NCBI GenBank assembly: GCA_934757945.1
Contig: CAKVLT010000047.1
Location: forward strand, 1-13,943
Reading direction: 5' to 3'
DNA: 13,943 nt
Source: an uncultured Bulleidia sp.
GTDB lineage: Bacteria > Bacillota_I > Bacilli_A > Erysipelotrichales > Erysipelotrichaceae
Below are positions 1 to 7,742 of the stretch, in pieces (position 1 is the first letter of the stretch; every line of letters starts with the position of its first letter). Made by a program: the position numbers and the translations under genes. The notes under the pieces were generated by a model that worked only from the letters and a program-made list of their open reading frames with translations, ran no database searches and was not told where the DNA came from.

Positions 1-164
1 GTAGCCTAGCCTTATATGTGATTTCTGTCCGTCGGACCGGAGATTTGCTTACAGCTTCCTTCAGATTCCACCTCACGGTGGACACCCTTGCTGTTCGGCT
101 ATACATTTCCCACTACCTGGGCAAGTTCGGGACTTGCACCCGTTAGAGCGCGCCCATGGCGCGC
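1..164 (-). mobile_element. Group IIC intron, 5' part of domain I (cut by window edge)
   Basis: Read on the minus strand, this stretch begins GCGCGCC and carries hallmark domain I segments of bacterial class C group II introns: GGTGCAAGTCCCGAA (about 142-128), CAAGGGTGTCC (about 92-82), GGTGGAATCTGAAGGAAGC (about 73-55), CGGTCCGACGGAC (about 41-29) and CATATAAGGCTAG (about 19-7). In this order they match, from memory, the Oceanobacillus iheyensis IIC intron of known structure. Only the first 164 bases are visible; domains II-VI and any reverse transcriptase gene in domain IV would lie beyond the left edge. The intron has the same orientation as the upstream genes and starts right after a terminator hairpin, the known target type of IIC introns. 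The first bases read GCGCG rather than the consensus GUGYG, so the exact boundary at 164/165 is inferred. Confidence 0.88.
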
Positions 165-204
165 AAACAAAGAGAAGCTGCCTTTCAAAAGGTAACTTCT
201 CTTT
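165..204 (-). terminator. Intrinsic terminator of the lipid kinase-sbcDC operon; intron target
   Basis: On the minus strand AAAGAGAAG (204-196) pairs with CTTCTCTTT (177-169). A second inner stem CCTT/AAGG lies above a 3x3 internal loop, and the hairpin is followed by TTTGTTT. The stop codon of the upstream membrane-protein gene (187-185) lies in the apical part of the hairpin. The group II intron begins immediately after the T-rich tail. Confidence 0.8.
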
Positions 205-1027
205 CACGTATAAACCATAAAAGACCAGCCACAATAGAGACCATTGTCTGTAAACTCATCATCTTTCCGTTGCTGCAAAGATAGGTAACCGTCAAGGCAT
301 ACACACCGATAAACAGATATCTCACGCCATGGAACACCCTTTCACCATAACAGATATGTCTGCAAAGATATGGTAATGCCTTGTCTAATACCACCATGGT
401 CAGCACCATCAACATACCACTGTATGGATGAATTGCCATGGCAATTATAGCCATCAGCACATTACTGATATCTGAGTCCATCTTCACATTCTTAAAGATA
501 TAACTTCCAAATACACACAGTATCATCAGTACAGGTGATACATTACAGGAAACCGCCCCTATTCCAAAGATAGCCGTCAAAACAGTAAACAGAGAAGATG
601 GCATACTTCTGCATATCAGTGCCAGTATCCATAGAATATCTGTCAGAATATCCTTTGTCAGTCCTGTTTTTATCAGCTGATACAATGCAAAACCATACAC
701 CATGGCATACACGATCCTGCTGTATTTTTCCACGTGCAGTTTATGACTGTAATATTCAAAGATAACCGGAATACATACAAGCAAACCCATCATAGGGTTT
801 ATCAATGCAATTCCTGCACAATACAGCACTTTCTGCACATAGGGATTACATTGCTGGCTGTTTAACAACATTGCAAGTAGTGTTGTACCACTGATAATCA
901 TAAATGCAAACAGCATCATATACGGAAGACTTGTCTCAATATGCACACTGCTGGCCAGAGATGTCATCCCGTATATCACCAGCATTTCCAGTATAGTATC
1001 TATCACTCCAAAGATTTGTTTTTTCAT
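185..1027 (-). CDS. Unrecognised polytopic membrane protein, 280 aa
   Basis: I do not recognise the family. The protein is strongly hydrophobic with roughly eight to ten candidate membrane segments, around residues 10-28, 34-54, 66-90, 104-120, 127-160, 163-180, 188-215, 235-252 and 256-274. The loops are short and there is no large soluble domain or obvious catalytic motif. Basic residues cluster at 93-103 (SHKLHVEKYSR) and near the C-terminus (REREV). A start at 1027 is supported by GAGG and AAAGG upstream (CACGAGGTTAAAGGCAATATG). It lies 36 bases downstream of the sbcC stop with no terminator between, so it is the last gene of the lipid kinase-sbcD-sbcC operon. Its stop codon is inside the terminator hairpin. 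A transporter or envelope protein is possible, but nothing visible decides it. There is no evidence that it works with SbcCD beyond co-transcription. Confidence 0.85.
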   Translation of the reverse strand: MKKQIFGVIDTILEMLVIYGMTSLASSVHIETSLPYMMLFAFMIISGTTLLAMLLNSQQCNPYVQKVLYCAGIALINPMMGLLVCIPVIFEYYSHKLHVEKYSRIVYAMVYGFALYQLIKTGLTKDILTDILWILALICRSMPSSLFTVLTAIFGIGAVSCNVSPVLMILCVFGSYIFKNVKMDSDISNVLMAIIAMAIHPYSGMLMVLTMVVLDKALPYLCRHICYGERVFHGVRYLFIGVYALTVTYLCSNGKMMSLQTMVSIVAGLLWFIREREVTF

Positions 1028-1063
1028 ATTGCCTTTAACCTCGTGATGTTTAGTATACCACTG

Positions 1064-4000
1064 CTAGCTGATTTTCCATGCAATATGTGAGCCATCCTCT
1101 TTCTTTTCTACTGTCAGCTGCGTCTCCAGCTGTGTTTTCAGCTCACTGACATGAGAAATAATACCAATCAGCTTATTCCCCTGTGCAAGTGTCTTAAGCA
1201 CTTCTACAGCCTGTGTTCTGGAGTGATCATCCAGTGAGCCAAATCCTTCATCTATAAATAACATATCCAGATGAATGGCACTTGTTGTCTGCTGAATCTG
1301 ATCCGCCATCCCCAGTGCAAGTGTCAAAGCAGCCATAAAAGATTCTCCACCGGATAATGTCTTCACATCTCTTTCCGTATCCGTCACATAGGAATATACC
1401 ATCAGGTCCAGTCCCTTGTTTTTACCTGTAGACGCTTTGGAATCCTCCATCAGGCGTAATGCATACTGCCCCATGGTCATGGCATAAAATCTTGTATTGG
1501 CATATCTTAGAATCTGCTGCAGATAATACCTTTGCACATAGGTTTCAAGATCCATACGTCCATTTGTCACATTACCGGATATCCATTTATGTAACTTTGA
1601 CACATGTTCATATGCAGATATCTTCTCTTTGGACTTCTGGTATTCTTCTGTAAGTTTTACAAGCTGTGTTCTGTTTCTTTCCAGCTGTATATGCAGATTT
1701 GTACATTGTGTGTTCAAAGAGACACTCTGTTCCTCCAGAGATTTGACATTATCTTCCAATACAGTCATATCCGGATACTTTGTCCCCTGTAACAGTCTGG
1801 TATATTCTTCTTTTTTAGCGTTCAAAGAATCCAGTTGAGTTCTGTAAGTTTCCACTTCAGATTCCATCTTTGCTTTATCCAAAGACACAAATTCTTTCCA
1901 TTCCACAAGATTTTCTTTCTGTACTTTCTGCGCATAGGCTTCCCTTGTTTCGTTCATCATTTTCTCAAGCTGAGGAAGTTTTTGCTGTGTCTTTTGTATA
2001 ACTGTAGATGTAGCAGTATATCTTTGTGTTGCGGACACACTTTCTTTTTGTAACAAACTGTTTTTATCCTGTACTTCTTTCAGTTTTCCAGAAGCAGTCT
2101 GTAAAACCTGTTCAGCCTGTTGTACATCTGCATATTTCAGATTCTGTGTACCGGACTGAATCTGCTGTTGTAATACATCCATGGTATGTATCATTTCCAG
2201 AAGATATGTATTTCCTTTTTCCTTTCTTCCAAGAAGATCTGTAAGCATATCTGAAAGATTCTTCTGATCAAGAAGTGCCTGTTTATGTACTGCTATCTGT
2301 TTCTGATATTCCTGTTTCTGCACAATATACTCTTTTTTCAGCTTGTTAATTTCTTTACCAACATCTTCACACTGCAGTATTTTCTGTAACTCAGTGTATT
2401 GTCTTGCGGCCTGTGCGGTACAGGTATCCAGCGTTGCTTTGATGCCCTGCAGTTTTCCCGCTGTATCCGTACAGATTTTCTGTGCATCATTTTCCGCTTT
2501 TTTCAAAGTATCCAGCATATCTTTATCTATCTGAATATCCGCATCCTCCAATATTGCAGGAAGTGGATGATGAACAGAACCGCACACAGGACAAGGCTTT
2601 CCTTCTTCAAGAGTCTTGGCAAGCATACCGGCCTGATTATCCAGGTATCTTTCAAACATCCTGCTGTAGGTATTTCTGGCCTGTTCATATGTTTCTTTCT
2701 CTGACAGATATTTTTTTGTACAGGCAGTATAGTCTTTTTCAGTTTTGTTTACAGATTTCTGCAATTCTGTATACGTACCATATTGCATTAAAGATTGTTG
2801 AAATTCCGTTTCTTTCTTCACAAACACCGTATACTCTTCTTCACAGTTTTCAGTATTTTTCAGAACTGATTCCACTTCTTTAAGCTGTTGTGTTACCGTA
2901 TCCAATTCTTTCAGAATATCTTCATACAACTTCTGTGCACGTTCTTTATCCTGTTGTCTGCAGGCAAGAGTTTTACGACTTTCATCCAATTTCTGTAATG
3001 TAGAAAGACACTGCTGTACATCCTGTTCAGTTTTTGCAAAAGAAGCTGTTTCCTTCTGCAGAATATCTTCATACGCATGAGAAGCATTTTCCGCCTCTTC
3101 TTTTGCCTTATGGACAACTGGCAAGATACTAACTGCTTCTTCATAGTCTTTTAAAGAAGCTGTATAGTTTTTTTCTGCATCTTTCCAGCGTGTAAATAAA
3201 GAAGATATCTCTGAAGCTTTCTGAATATTCTCTATGGTCTTCTTTTTAGCAAGATACTCATTTTCCGCCTTTTTCAAATTGGAAAGCTGTTGTGCTACCT
3301 GTTGTAATGCCTCATAATAAGACACAACTGTTTGTCCCTGTTGCAATAAACCCTGTGCTTTTTGAAGGTTTTGTCTGGAAGAAAGATACTTTGCATTACT
3401 TTCTTTGAGGTCATTTTCCAGTTGAATACAATAGTTCCTCAAAACATCAAGAAAAGAGGATAAAGAGGAATACATTCCCTGTTGTACCTGAGATACCAGT
3501 TCATGATGATTTTCAGATAAAGCAGAAAGATCAAGCTGAGCAATAGATGCCTGCATCAGCTGTCTTTGTACATCCATATCCTTTTCAAGATCTTTTTTCT
3601 TCTGTGCAAGAATACCTGCCATTCTGTCATATTTTTCTGTATGAAACAGTTTACGGAAAATCTCTTTTTTATCATTTGTGCTGGCGCGAAGAACTTCCAT
3701 GAATTCTCCCTGAGCCAGCATAACCACCTGCATAAACTGCGCTTTTGTCAGTTTTACAAGATCATCTATTTTCTTCTGTGCCTGCTGAGAAGAAAGTATC
3801 GTACCATCCGGAAGATGTATTTCCAGCTGTCCTGTTTCCAAAGCATATTTCCCTGCATTCTTTCCTCTTTTCAGCAGTTTATAGTGTCTGGGAACTCTGG
3901 TAACAGTATAGGTTTCTCCCTCTTCTTCAAACGAAAAAATAACGGAAGGCTTTACTTCAATTGAAGCATACTGACTTTGCAGGACTTCACCGTCTTTTTT

Positions 4001-4180
4001 ATTTTCATTAGAACTGGCTTCACCATATAACGCAAAAACAATGCCATCAAAGATAGTACTTTTACCTGAACCGGTATTTCCGGATATCAGAAAAATATTC
4101 TGATGTACTTTGGTAAAATCAATCGTTGTTTTATTTCCATAAGAGCCAAAAGCTTCCAGTACTAAAGTAAGTGGTCTCAT
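1064..4180 (-). CDS. sbcC: SbcC, ATPase subunit of the SbcCD nuclease
   Basis: This is the SMC/Rad50-type ATPase that, with SbcD, opens and trims DNA hairpins and blocked double-strand ends in the cytoplasm during repair and replication. The 1038-residue protein has the full family layout. The N-terminal ATPase lobe has Walker A GNTGSGKST at residues 34-42. A long Gln/Lys/Glu-rich coiled coil runs over about 190-510. The zinc hook has CPVCGSVHHP with Cys530 and Cys533. A returning coiled coil spans about 560-880. The C-terminal lobe has the signature LSGGES (about 942-947), Walker B FIDE with Asp977-Glu978, and a SHVSEL switch segment. The length is normal for Firmicutes. The start codon overlaps the sbcD stop as ATGA (4177-4180), the standard sign of translational coupling between the two subunits. 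Nothing is broken or missing. Confidence 0.97.
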   Translation of the reverse strand: MRPLTLVLEAFGSYGNKTTIDFTKVHQNIFLISGNTGSGKSTIFDGIVFALYGEASSNENKKDGEVLQSQYASIEVKPSVIFSFEEEGETYTVTRVPRHYKLLKRGKNAGKYALETGQLEIHLPDGTILSSQQAQKKIDDLVKLTKAQFMQVVMLAQGEFMEVLRASTNDKKEIFRKLFHTEKYDRMAGILAQKKKDLEKDMDVQRQLMQASIAQLDLSALSENHHELVSQVQQGMYSSLSSFLDVLRNYCIQLENDLKESNAKYLSSRQNLQKAQGLLQQGQTVVSYYEALQQVAQQLSNLKKAENEYLAKKKTIENIQKASEISSLFTRWKDAEKNYTASLKDYEEAVSILPVVHKAKEEAENASHAYEDILQKETASFAKTEQDVQQCLSTLQKLDESRKTLACRQQDKERAQKLYEDILKELDTVTQQLKEVESVLKNTENCEEEYTVFVKKETEFQQSLMQYGTYTELQKSVNKTEKDYTACTKKYLSEKETYEQARNTYSRMFERYLDNQAGMLAKTLEEGKPCPVCGSVHHPLPAILEDADIQIDKDMLDTLKKAENDAQKICTDTAGKLQGIKATLDTCTAQAARQYTELQKILQCEDVGKEINKLKKEYIVQKQEYQKQIAVHKQALLDQKNLSDMLTDLLGRKEKGNTYLLEMIHTMDVLQQQIQSGTQNLKYADVQQAEQVLQTASGKLKEVQDKNSLLQKESVSATQRYTATSTVIQKTQQKLPQLEKMMNETREAYAQKVQKENLVEWKEFVSLDKAKMESEVETYRTQLDSLNAKKEEYTRLLQGTKYPDMTVLEDNVKSLEEQSVSLNTQCTNLHIQLERNRTQLVKLTEEYQKSKEKISAYEHVSKLHKWISGNVTNGRMDLETYVQRYYLQQILRYANTRFYAMTMGQYALRLMEDSKASTGKNKGLDLMVYSYVTDTERDVKTLSGGESFMAALTLALGMADQIQQTTSAIHLDMLFIDEGFGSLDDHSRTQAVEVLKTLAQGNKLIGIISHVSELKTQLETQLTVEKKEDGSHIAWKIS

Positions 4181-5301
4181 ACCTCTTCCTCCACTTCATT
4201 CAGAATACTCTTTAAAATACGCATATCTTCTTCATCCATATCCGGCATGAATTCTTTGCATAATGTCAGCGTATCCTTTTCTTCCATATTTTCAGTTTCA
4301 AAGTATTGAGGTACCTGCGTATTCTCTCTGCGCACTTCCAGCAAGTTAGAAAAGGCATGTCTTAATTTCTGCTGTAATTCAAACACTTCATGATCTTTTG
4401 TGTCTTCCAGTACCACACTGACATAATCCTCACATGTCTGTGCCAGTATATCTTCCAGTGTTCCTTTAATAACTTTTACCTGGTGTAAAGGATGTAAAGG
4501 AATCGGCGTAATTTCTGAATTTCCTTTTTCTTTCATATCCACCATCAGAACAGATTTCTGCTGTCCTGCTTCGGATACACTGCAGGCAATCGGAGTTCCG
4601 CAATATCTGTAAATTTGTTTACCCACAGTCATAGGCTTATGAATATGCCCCAGTGCAGCATAATCAAACGGTGCTAAGACATCCGCACTAATTTCATCGA
4701 TATTTCCTACTGTGCGTATCTCAGAATCACATCTTTCCATCTCATCAGCACTTTTCCCATGCGGAAGATAAAACTGATGAGACACAAAGACATTTCTGTC
4801 CTGTTCTTCTATTGTTTCTTTTGCCAGCAGTTTTTCCATTGTCTTCTGATACGATAACCCCTCTTGCTGTAACAGAGGTTTTACCATGGAAGGTCTGATA
4901 AAAGGTAACAGGTAAAAATGAATCTTTCCATACTCATCCTGTATATCCACACGTGTAATATGCTGTTCAGGAGGTGTTCCAACACAGTAAATCTTTTCTG
5001 CTTTCAAAAAAGAGCTGTAGACATCCACTCTTTGTCCCGCATCATGATTACCGGAAATAATAAATATGTACAGATCTGGTAATGCCTGTTTTAAAGAGGT
5101 AAGAAAAGCATCAAACACCTTCACTGCTTCTGAAGGTGGTACAGGCTTATCATAAATATCTCCTGCAATCACAATACCGTCTATATGATAGTGCACTGCC
5201 TGAGATACTATCTGCTGTAATATGTATGTCTGATCTTCCAGAAGATCTTTTTCCAGCAGTTTTAAACCCAGATGTAAATCAGAAATATGAAAAAATCTCA
5301 T
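4177..5301 (-). CDS. sbcD: SbcD, nuclease subunit of SbcCD
   Basis: This is the Mn-dependent Mre11-type exo/endonuclease subunit that cleaves hairpins and double-strand ends together with SbcC. At 374 residues it has all phosphoesterase motifs: DLHLG (Asp8, His10), GDIYD (Asp48), GNHD (Asn85, His86, Asp87), SHQ (His175) and GHIHKP (His219, His221). The C-terminal part (about 270-374) should be the SbcC-binding and capping region. The frame is open upstream to 5397, but I place the start at 5301. MRFFHISDLHLG is the normal N-terminus of the family, AAGGAGG lies three bases before this ATG, and the extra 32 codons overlap the upstream lipid kinase in another frame. The gap to the kinase stop is 8 bases, and the ribosome binding site touches that stop codon. 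Confidence 0.96.
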   Translation of the reverse strand: MRFFHISDLHLGLKLLEKDLLEDQTYILQQIVSQAVHYHIDGIVIAGDIYDKPVPPSEAVKVFDAFLTSLKQALPDLYIFIISGNHDAGQRVDVYSSFLKAEKIYCVGTPPEQHITRVDIQDEYGKIHFYLLPFIRPSMVKPLLQQEGLSYQKTMEKLLAKETIEEQDRNVFVSHQFYLPHGKSADEMERCDSEIRTVGNIDEISADVLAPFDYAALGHIHKPMTVGKQIYRYCGTPIACSVSEAGQQKSVLMVDMKEKGNSEITPIPLHPLHQVKVIKGTLEDILAQTCEDYVSVVLEDTKDHEVFELQQKLRHAFSNLLEVRRENTQVPQYFETENMEEKDTLTLCKEFMPDMDEEDMRILKSILNEVEEEV

Positions 5302-5309
5302 AAGCCTCC

Positions 5310-6236
5310 TTAAATAATCAGACGAAGTTTGTCTGGCAATACTTCCACATAAATATGCCTGCTTGTATATGGGGTTTCCCCGTCTGTATGTACCCATTGA
5401 GGGGTATCTGCCTCAATATCCATACATGAAGAAACAAATTGTTTTGTGTATTGTGTATAGGCAACATGTCTTCCCTTTTTAGCTTTCAGGAATAATTTCA
5501 GAAAAGCTGTCCAAGTAATATGATAGGTAGTACAAAGATATAAGGTGCTGTCCTGATAATCTGCTGATGGACAAAACTTATATCCACCACCTTCACAGGC
5601 ATGGTTATGAATAGATATAAACTTACAGTCATCATACTCCACATCTTCAGTTTCAAGATGTATTTTCACATGAAAATTCTTCTTTTCTTTTAATATCTTT
5701 ACAGCTTCCACAAGATATACCAGATATCCAAAATGAATCTTATGAAGCCATTTTTTACTGGTGGATACAGCAACGGCATGACATATTTCCGCATCAAATC
5801 CTATTCCTGCAGACACCTGAAATCTTCTTTGGATTCCGCTTTCTCCATAAGTGACACATCCTATGGCACTTGTATGCAATACCCTGTTATTGGAAATACT
5901 TTGCATGATGGAGGAAAAGTCTGCAGAGATACCCATATCTTTTAACATATCACAACCGGTTCCTGCAGGCACAAATCCCACCTTGATCAGATCCAGATGA
6001 TGCAGCCCGTTCAGTGCTTCATTCATCGTACCATCCCCACCTACAACAACAACTGTAATTTCTTCTTCAAGATTTTTTGTCAGTGTATCGCAGATAGAAG
6101 TGATACCGGTATCCAATGTGGAATAATGCATATGCACAGTATGTCCGCATTGTAAAAGATATTCTTCTGCTTTTTCTCCTGTAATTCTTCCTGAATGATT
6201 TCCGGAAACCGGATTAACGACTATATGATATTCCAT
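5310..6236 (-). CDS. Diacylglycerol/lipid kinase family protein (YegS/DgkB/BmrU type)
   Basis: This 308-residue protein belongs to the DAGK catalytic family of soluble ATP-dependent lipid kinases. Firmicute members phosphorylate diacylglycerol or related lipids and recycle them into phospholipid synthesis. Visible motifs are NPVSG (8-12), GGDGTMNE (66-73, nucleotide binding and catalysis), FVPAGTGCD (88-96), GIGFDAE (about 144-150), a GGGYKFCPSADYQD stretch typical of the C-terminal beta domain, and HTDGE near the end in the position of the usual DGE motif. The family usually has GTGND; here Asn is replaced by Cys95. AGGAG lies nine bases before the ATG, and an extended -10 is found just upstream. 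The gene heads the sbcD-sbcC operon. The exact lipid substrate cannot be told from sequence; a dgkB-like role is the default guess. Confidence 0.92.
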   Translation of the reverse strand: MEYHIVVNPVSGNHSGRITGEKAEEYLLQCGHTVHMHYSTLDTGITSICDTLTKNLEEEITVVVVGGDGTMNEALNGLHHLDLIKVGFVPAGTGCDMLKDMGISADFSSIMQSISNNRVLHTSAIGCVTYGESGIQRRFQVSAGIGFDAEICHAVAVSTSKKWLHKIHFGYLVYLVEAVKILKEKKNFHVKIHLETEDVEYDDCKFISIHNHACEGGGYKFCPSADYQDSTLYLCTTYHITWTAFLKLFLKAKKGRHVAYTQYTKQFVSSCMDIEADTPQWVHTDGETPYTSRHIYVEVLPDKLRLII

Positions 6237-6256
6237 AAAACTTTACTCCTGTTTTT

Positions 6257-6265
6257 ATTTTACCA
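6257..6265 (-). promoter_or_regulatory. Extended -10 promoter for the lipid kinase-sbcDC operon
   Basis: On the minus strand TGGTAAAAT fits an extended -10 (TGn followed by a five-of-six TATAAT). No good -35 is seen 17 bases upstream (AAACGA), which an extended -10 can tolerate. The predicted start near 6250 gives a leader of about 14 bases containing AGGAG. The site lies just downstream of the gdhA terminator, where a new promoter is needed. Confidence 0.45.
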
Positions 6266-6302
6266 TTAATGTGTCATACTCGTTTTATGGATTCTTTTTT
6301 TT

Positions 6303-6337
6303 AAAAAAAACACAGAGGAGTTTTACACCCTCTGTGT
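6303..6337 (-). terminator. Intrinsic terminator after glutamate dehydrogenase
   Basis: On the minus strand ACACAGAGG (6337-6329) pairs perfectly with CCTCTGTGT (6318-6310) around a ten-base loop, followed by eight T. It begins 14 bases after the gdhA stop and separates it from the lipid kinase operon. Confidence 0.95.
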
Positions 6338-6351
6338 AGCAGACGTATAGT

Positions 6352-7698
6352 TTAGAACAACCCCTGTGCAAGCATTGCCTCGGCAACCTTTTCAAAACCG
6401 GAGATATTGGCACCGGCCACAAGATCTTTACCAAGAGTATACTTTTCACATGCAGCATAAGAAGAATCTACGATGTTATACATGATACCCTTTAATTTTT
6501 CATCTACTTCTTCACTGCTCCAGGACAATCTTTCAGAGTTCTGAGACATTTCCAGAGCACTTACTGCAACACCACCTGCATTGGCAGCTTTTGCAGGTCC
6601 TACCAGCACACCATTTTCCATCATGTAAGCAATGGCCTCATTACTTGCCGGCATATTGGCACCTTCAAAGTAAAATTTAGTACCATTTGCAACAATTTTC
6701 TTAGCTTCTTCCATACCTACTTCATTCTGAGTAGCACATGGAATACAGATATCTGCCTTTACACTCCATGGTTTTTCACCTTCATGGAATTCACAGCCAA
6801 ACTTTTCTGCATACATCTTAATATTGGCATTCTTGGAAGCTCTCATTTCCAGCAGATACGCAATTTTTTCATCTGTAGAAATACCTTCAGGATCATAGAC
6901 ATATCCATTATGTCCGGAAATGGTAACAACTTTGGCACCTAACTGCTTGGCCTTCTTACATACACCCCAGGCAACATTACCATAACCACTTACAGCAATA
7001 GTTTTACCTTCGAAGCTTTCTCCTTCTTTTTCAAACACACGCTGTGCATAGTACAAAACACCATAACCCGTAGCTTCAGGTCTGATCAAGGATCCACCGA
7101 ATGTTCTTCCCTTACCTGTCAGCACACCATTGTCATAGGCATCTCTGATTCTTCTGTACTGTCCAAACAGATAGCCGATTTCTCTTCCACCTACACCGAT
7201 ATCTCCTGCAGGTACATCTGTATTTGGCCCAATATGACGATAGAGTTCTGTCATAAATGCCTGACAGAAACGCATAACTTCTCCATCACTCTTTCCGTGA
7301 GGGTCAAAGTCACTTCCGCCTTTACCTCCACCGATTGGCAATGTTGTCAGACTGTTCTTAAATACCTGTTCGAATCCCAGAAATTTCAGAATAGACAGAT
7401 TAACTGTCGGATGAAAACGTAATCCTCCTTTATAAGGACCTAATGCGCCGTTAAACTGGATACGATAACCGCGGTTCACCTGTGTTTTTCCTTCATCATC
7501 TGTCCAGACAACTCTGAACATAATCTGTCTTTCAGGTTCTGTCATTCTTTCCAGTAAAGCTGCCTGTTCATATTCAGGATGCTTGCTGACAACAGGTTCT
7601 ACAGTTTTCAAAACTTCTGTGACTGTCTGTAAGAATTCAGGCTGATCTGGATTCTTAGAACGTACTTGTTCGATAACGCGATCTACATAAGAACTCAT
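6352..7698 (-). CDS. gdhA: Glutamate dehydrogenase, hexameric class, 448 aa
   Basis: The enzyme interconverts glutamate with 2-oxoglutarate plus ammonium in the cytoplasm, linking nitrogen assimilation to amino-acid fermentation. The length of 448 residues and the motifs fit the small hexameric class. YKGGLRFHP has the substrate lysine Lys90. PIGGGKGGSDFDP has the catalytic Lys126. DVPAGDIGVGG has Asp166. The Rossmann fold starts at about 231 with AVSGYGNVA. NADP or NAD use is not certain: the segment SGHNGYVYDPEGI resembles, from memory, both the NAD-linked clostridial enzyme and NADP-linked relatives. AAGGAG is nine bases before the ATG. Only 44 bases separate it from the amidohydrolase stop, with no terminator and no convincing promoter, so it may be partly co-transcribed with that gene. 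It is closed by a strong terminator. Confidence 0.97.
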   Translation of the reverse strand: MSSYVDRVIEQVRSKNPDQPEFLQTVTEVLKTVEPVVSKHPEYEQAALLERMTEPERQIMFRVVWTDDEGKTQVNRGYRIQFNGALGPYKGGLRFHPTVNLSILKFLGFEQVFKNSLTTLPIGGGKGGSDFDPHGKSDGEVMRFCQAFMTELYRHIGPNTDVPAGDIGVGGREIGYLFGQYRRIRDAYDNGVLTGKGRTFGGSLIRPEATGYGVLYYAQRVFEKEGESFEGKTIAVSGYGNVAWGVCKKAKQLGAKVVTISGHNGYVYDPEGISTDEKIAYLLEMRASKNANIKMYAEKFGCEFHEGEKPWSVKADICIPCATQNEVGMEEAKKIVANGTKFYFEGANMPASNEAIAYMMENGVLVGPAKAANAGGVAVSALEMSQNSERLSWSSEEVDEKLKGIMYNIVDSSYAACEKYTLGKDLVAGANISGFEKVAEAMLAQGLF

Positions 7699-7742
7699 AT
7701 GCGTATTCTCCTTTTTTTATGTTCTATATTCTACTCTTGATT

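Noticed and set aside
1459..3964. Numerous plus-strand open frames of 60-133 codons opposite sbcC, including 2482-2883 and 3566-3964
   Set aside because: They lie antisense to a complete sbcC gene, are rich in Cys, Phe, Leu and Ser as expected from the complement of Gln/Lys/Glu coiled-coil codons, lack ribosome binding sites and show no domains.
5302..5397. N-terminal extension of SbcD by 32 residues
   Set aside because: It overlaps the lipid kinase gene in another frame. The ideal ribosome binding site and the family-typical N-terminus MRFFHISDLHLG are at 5301.
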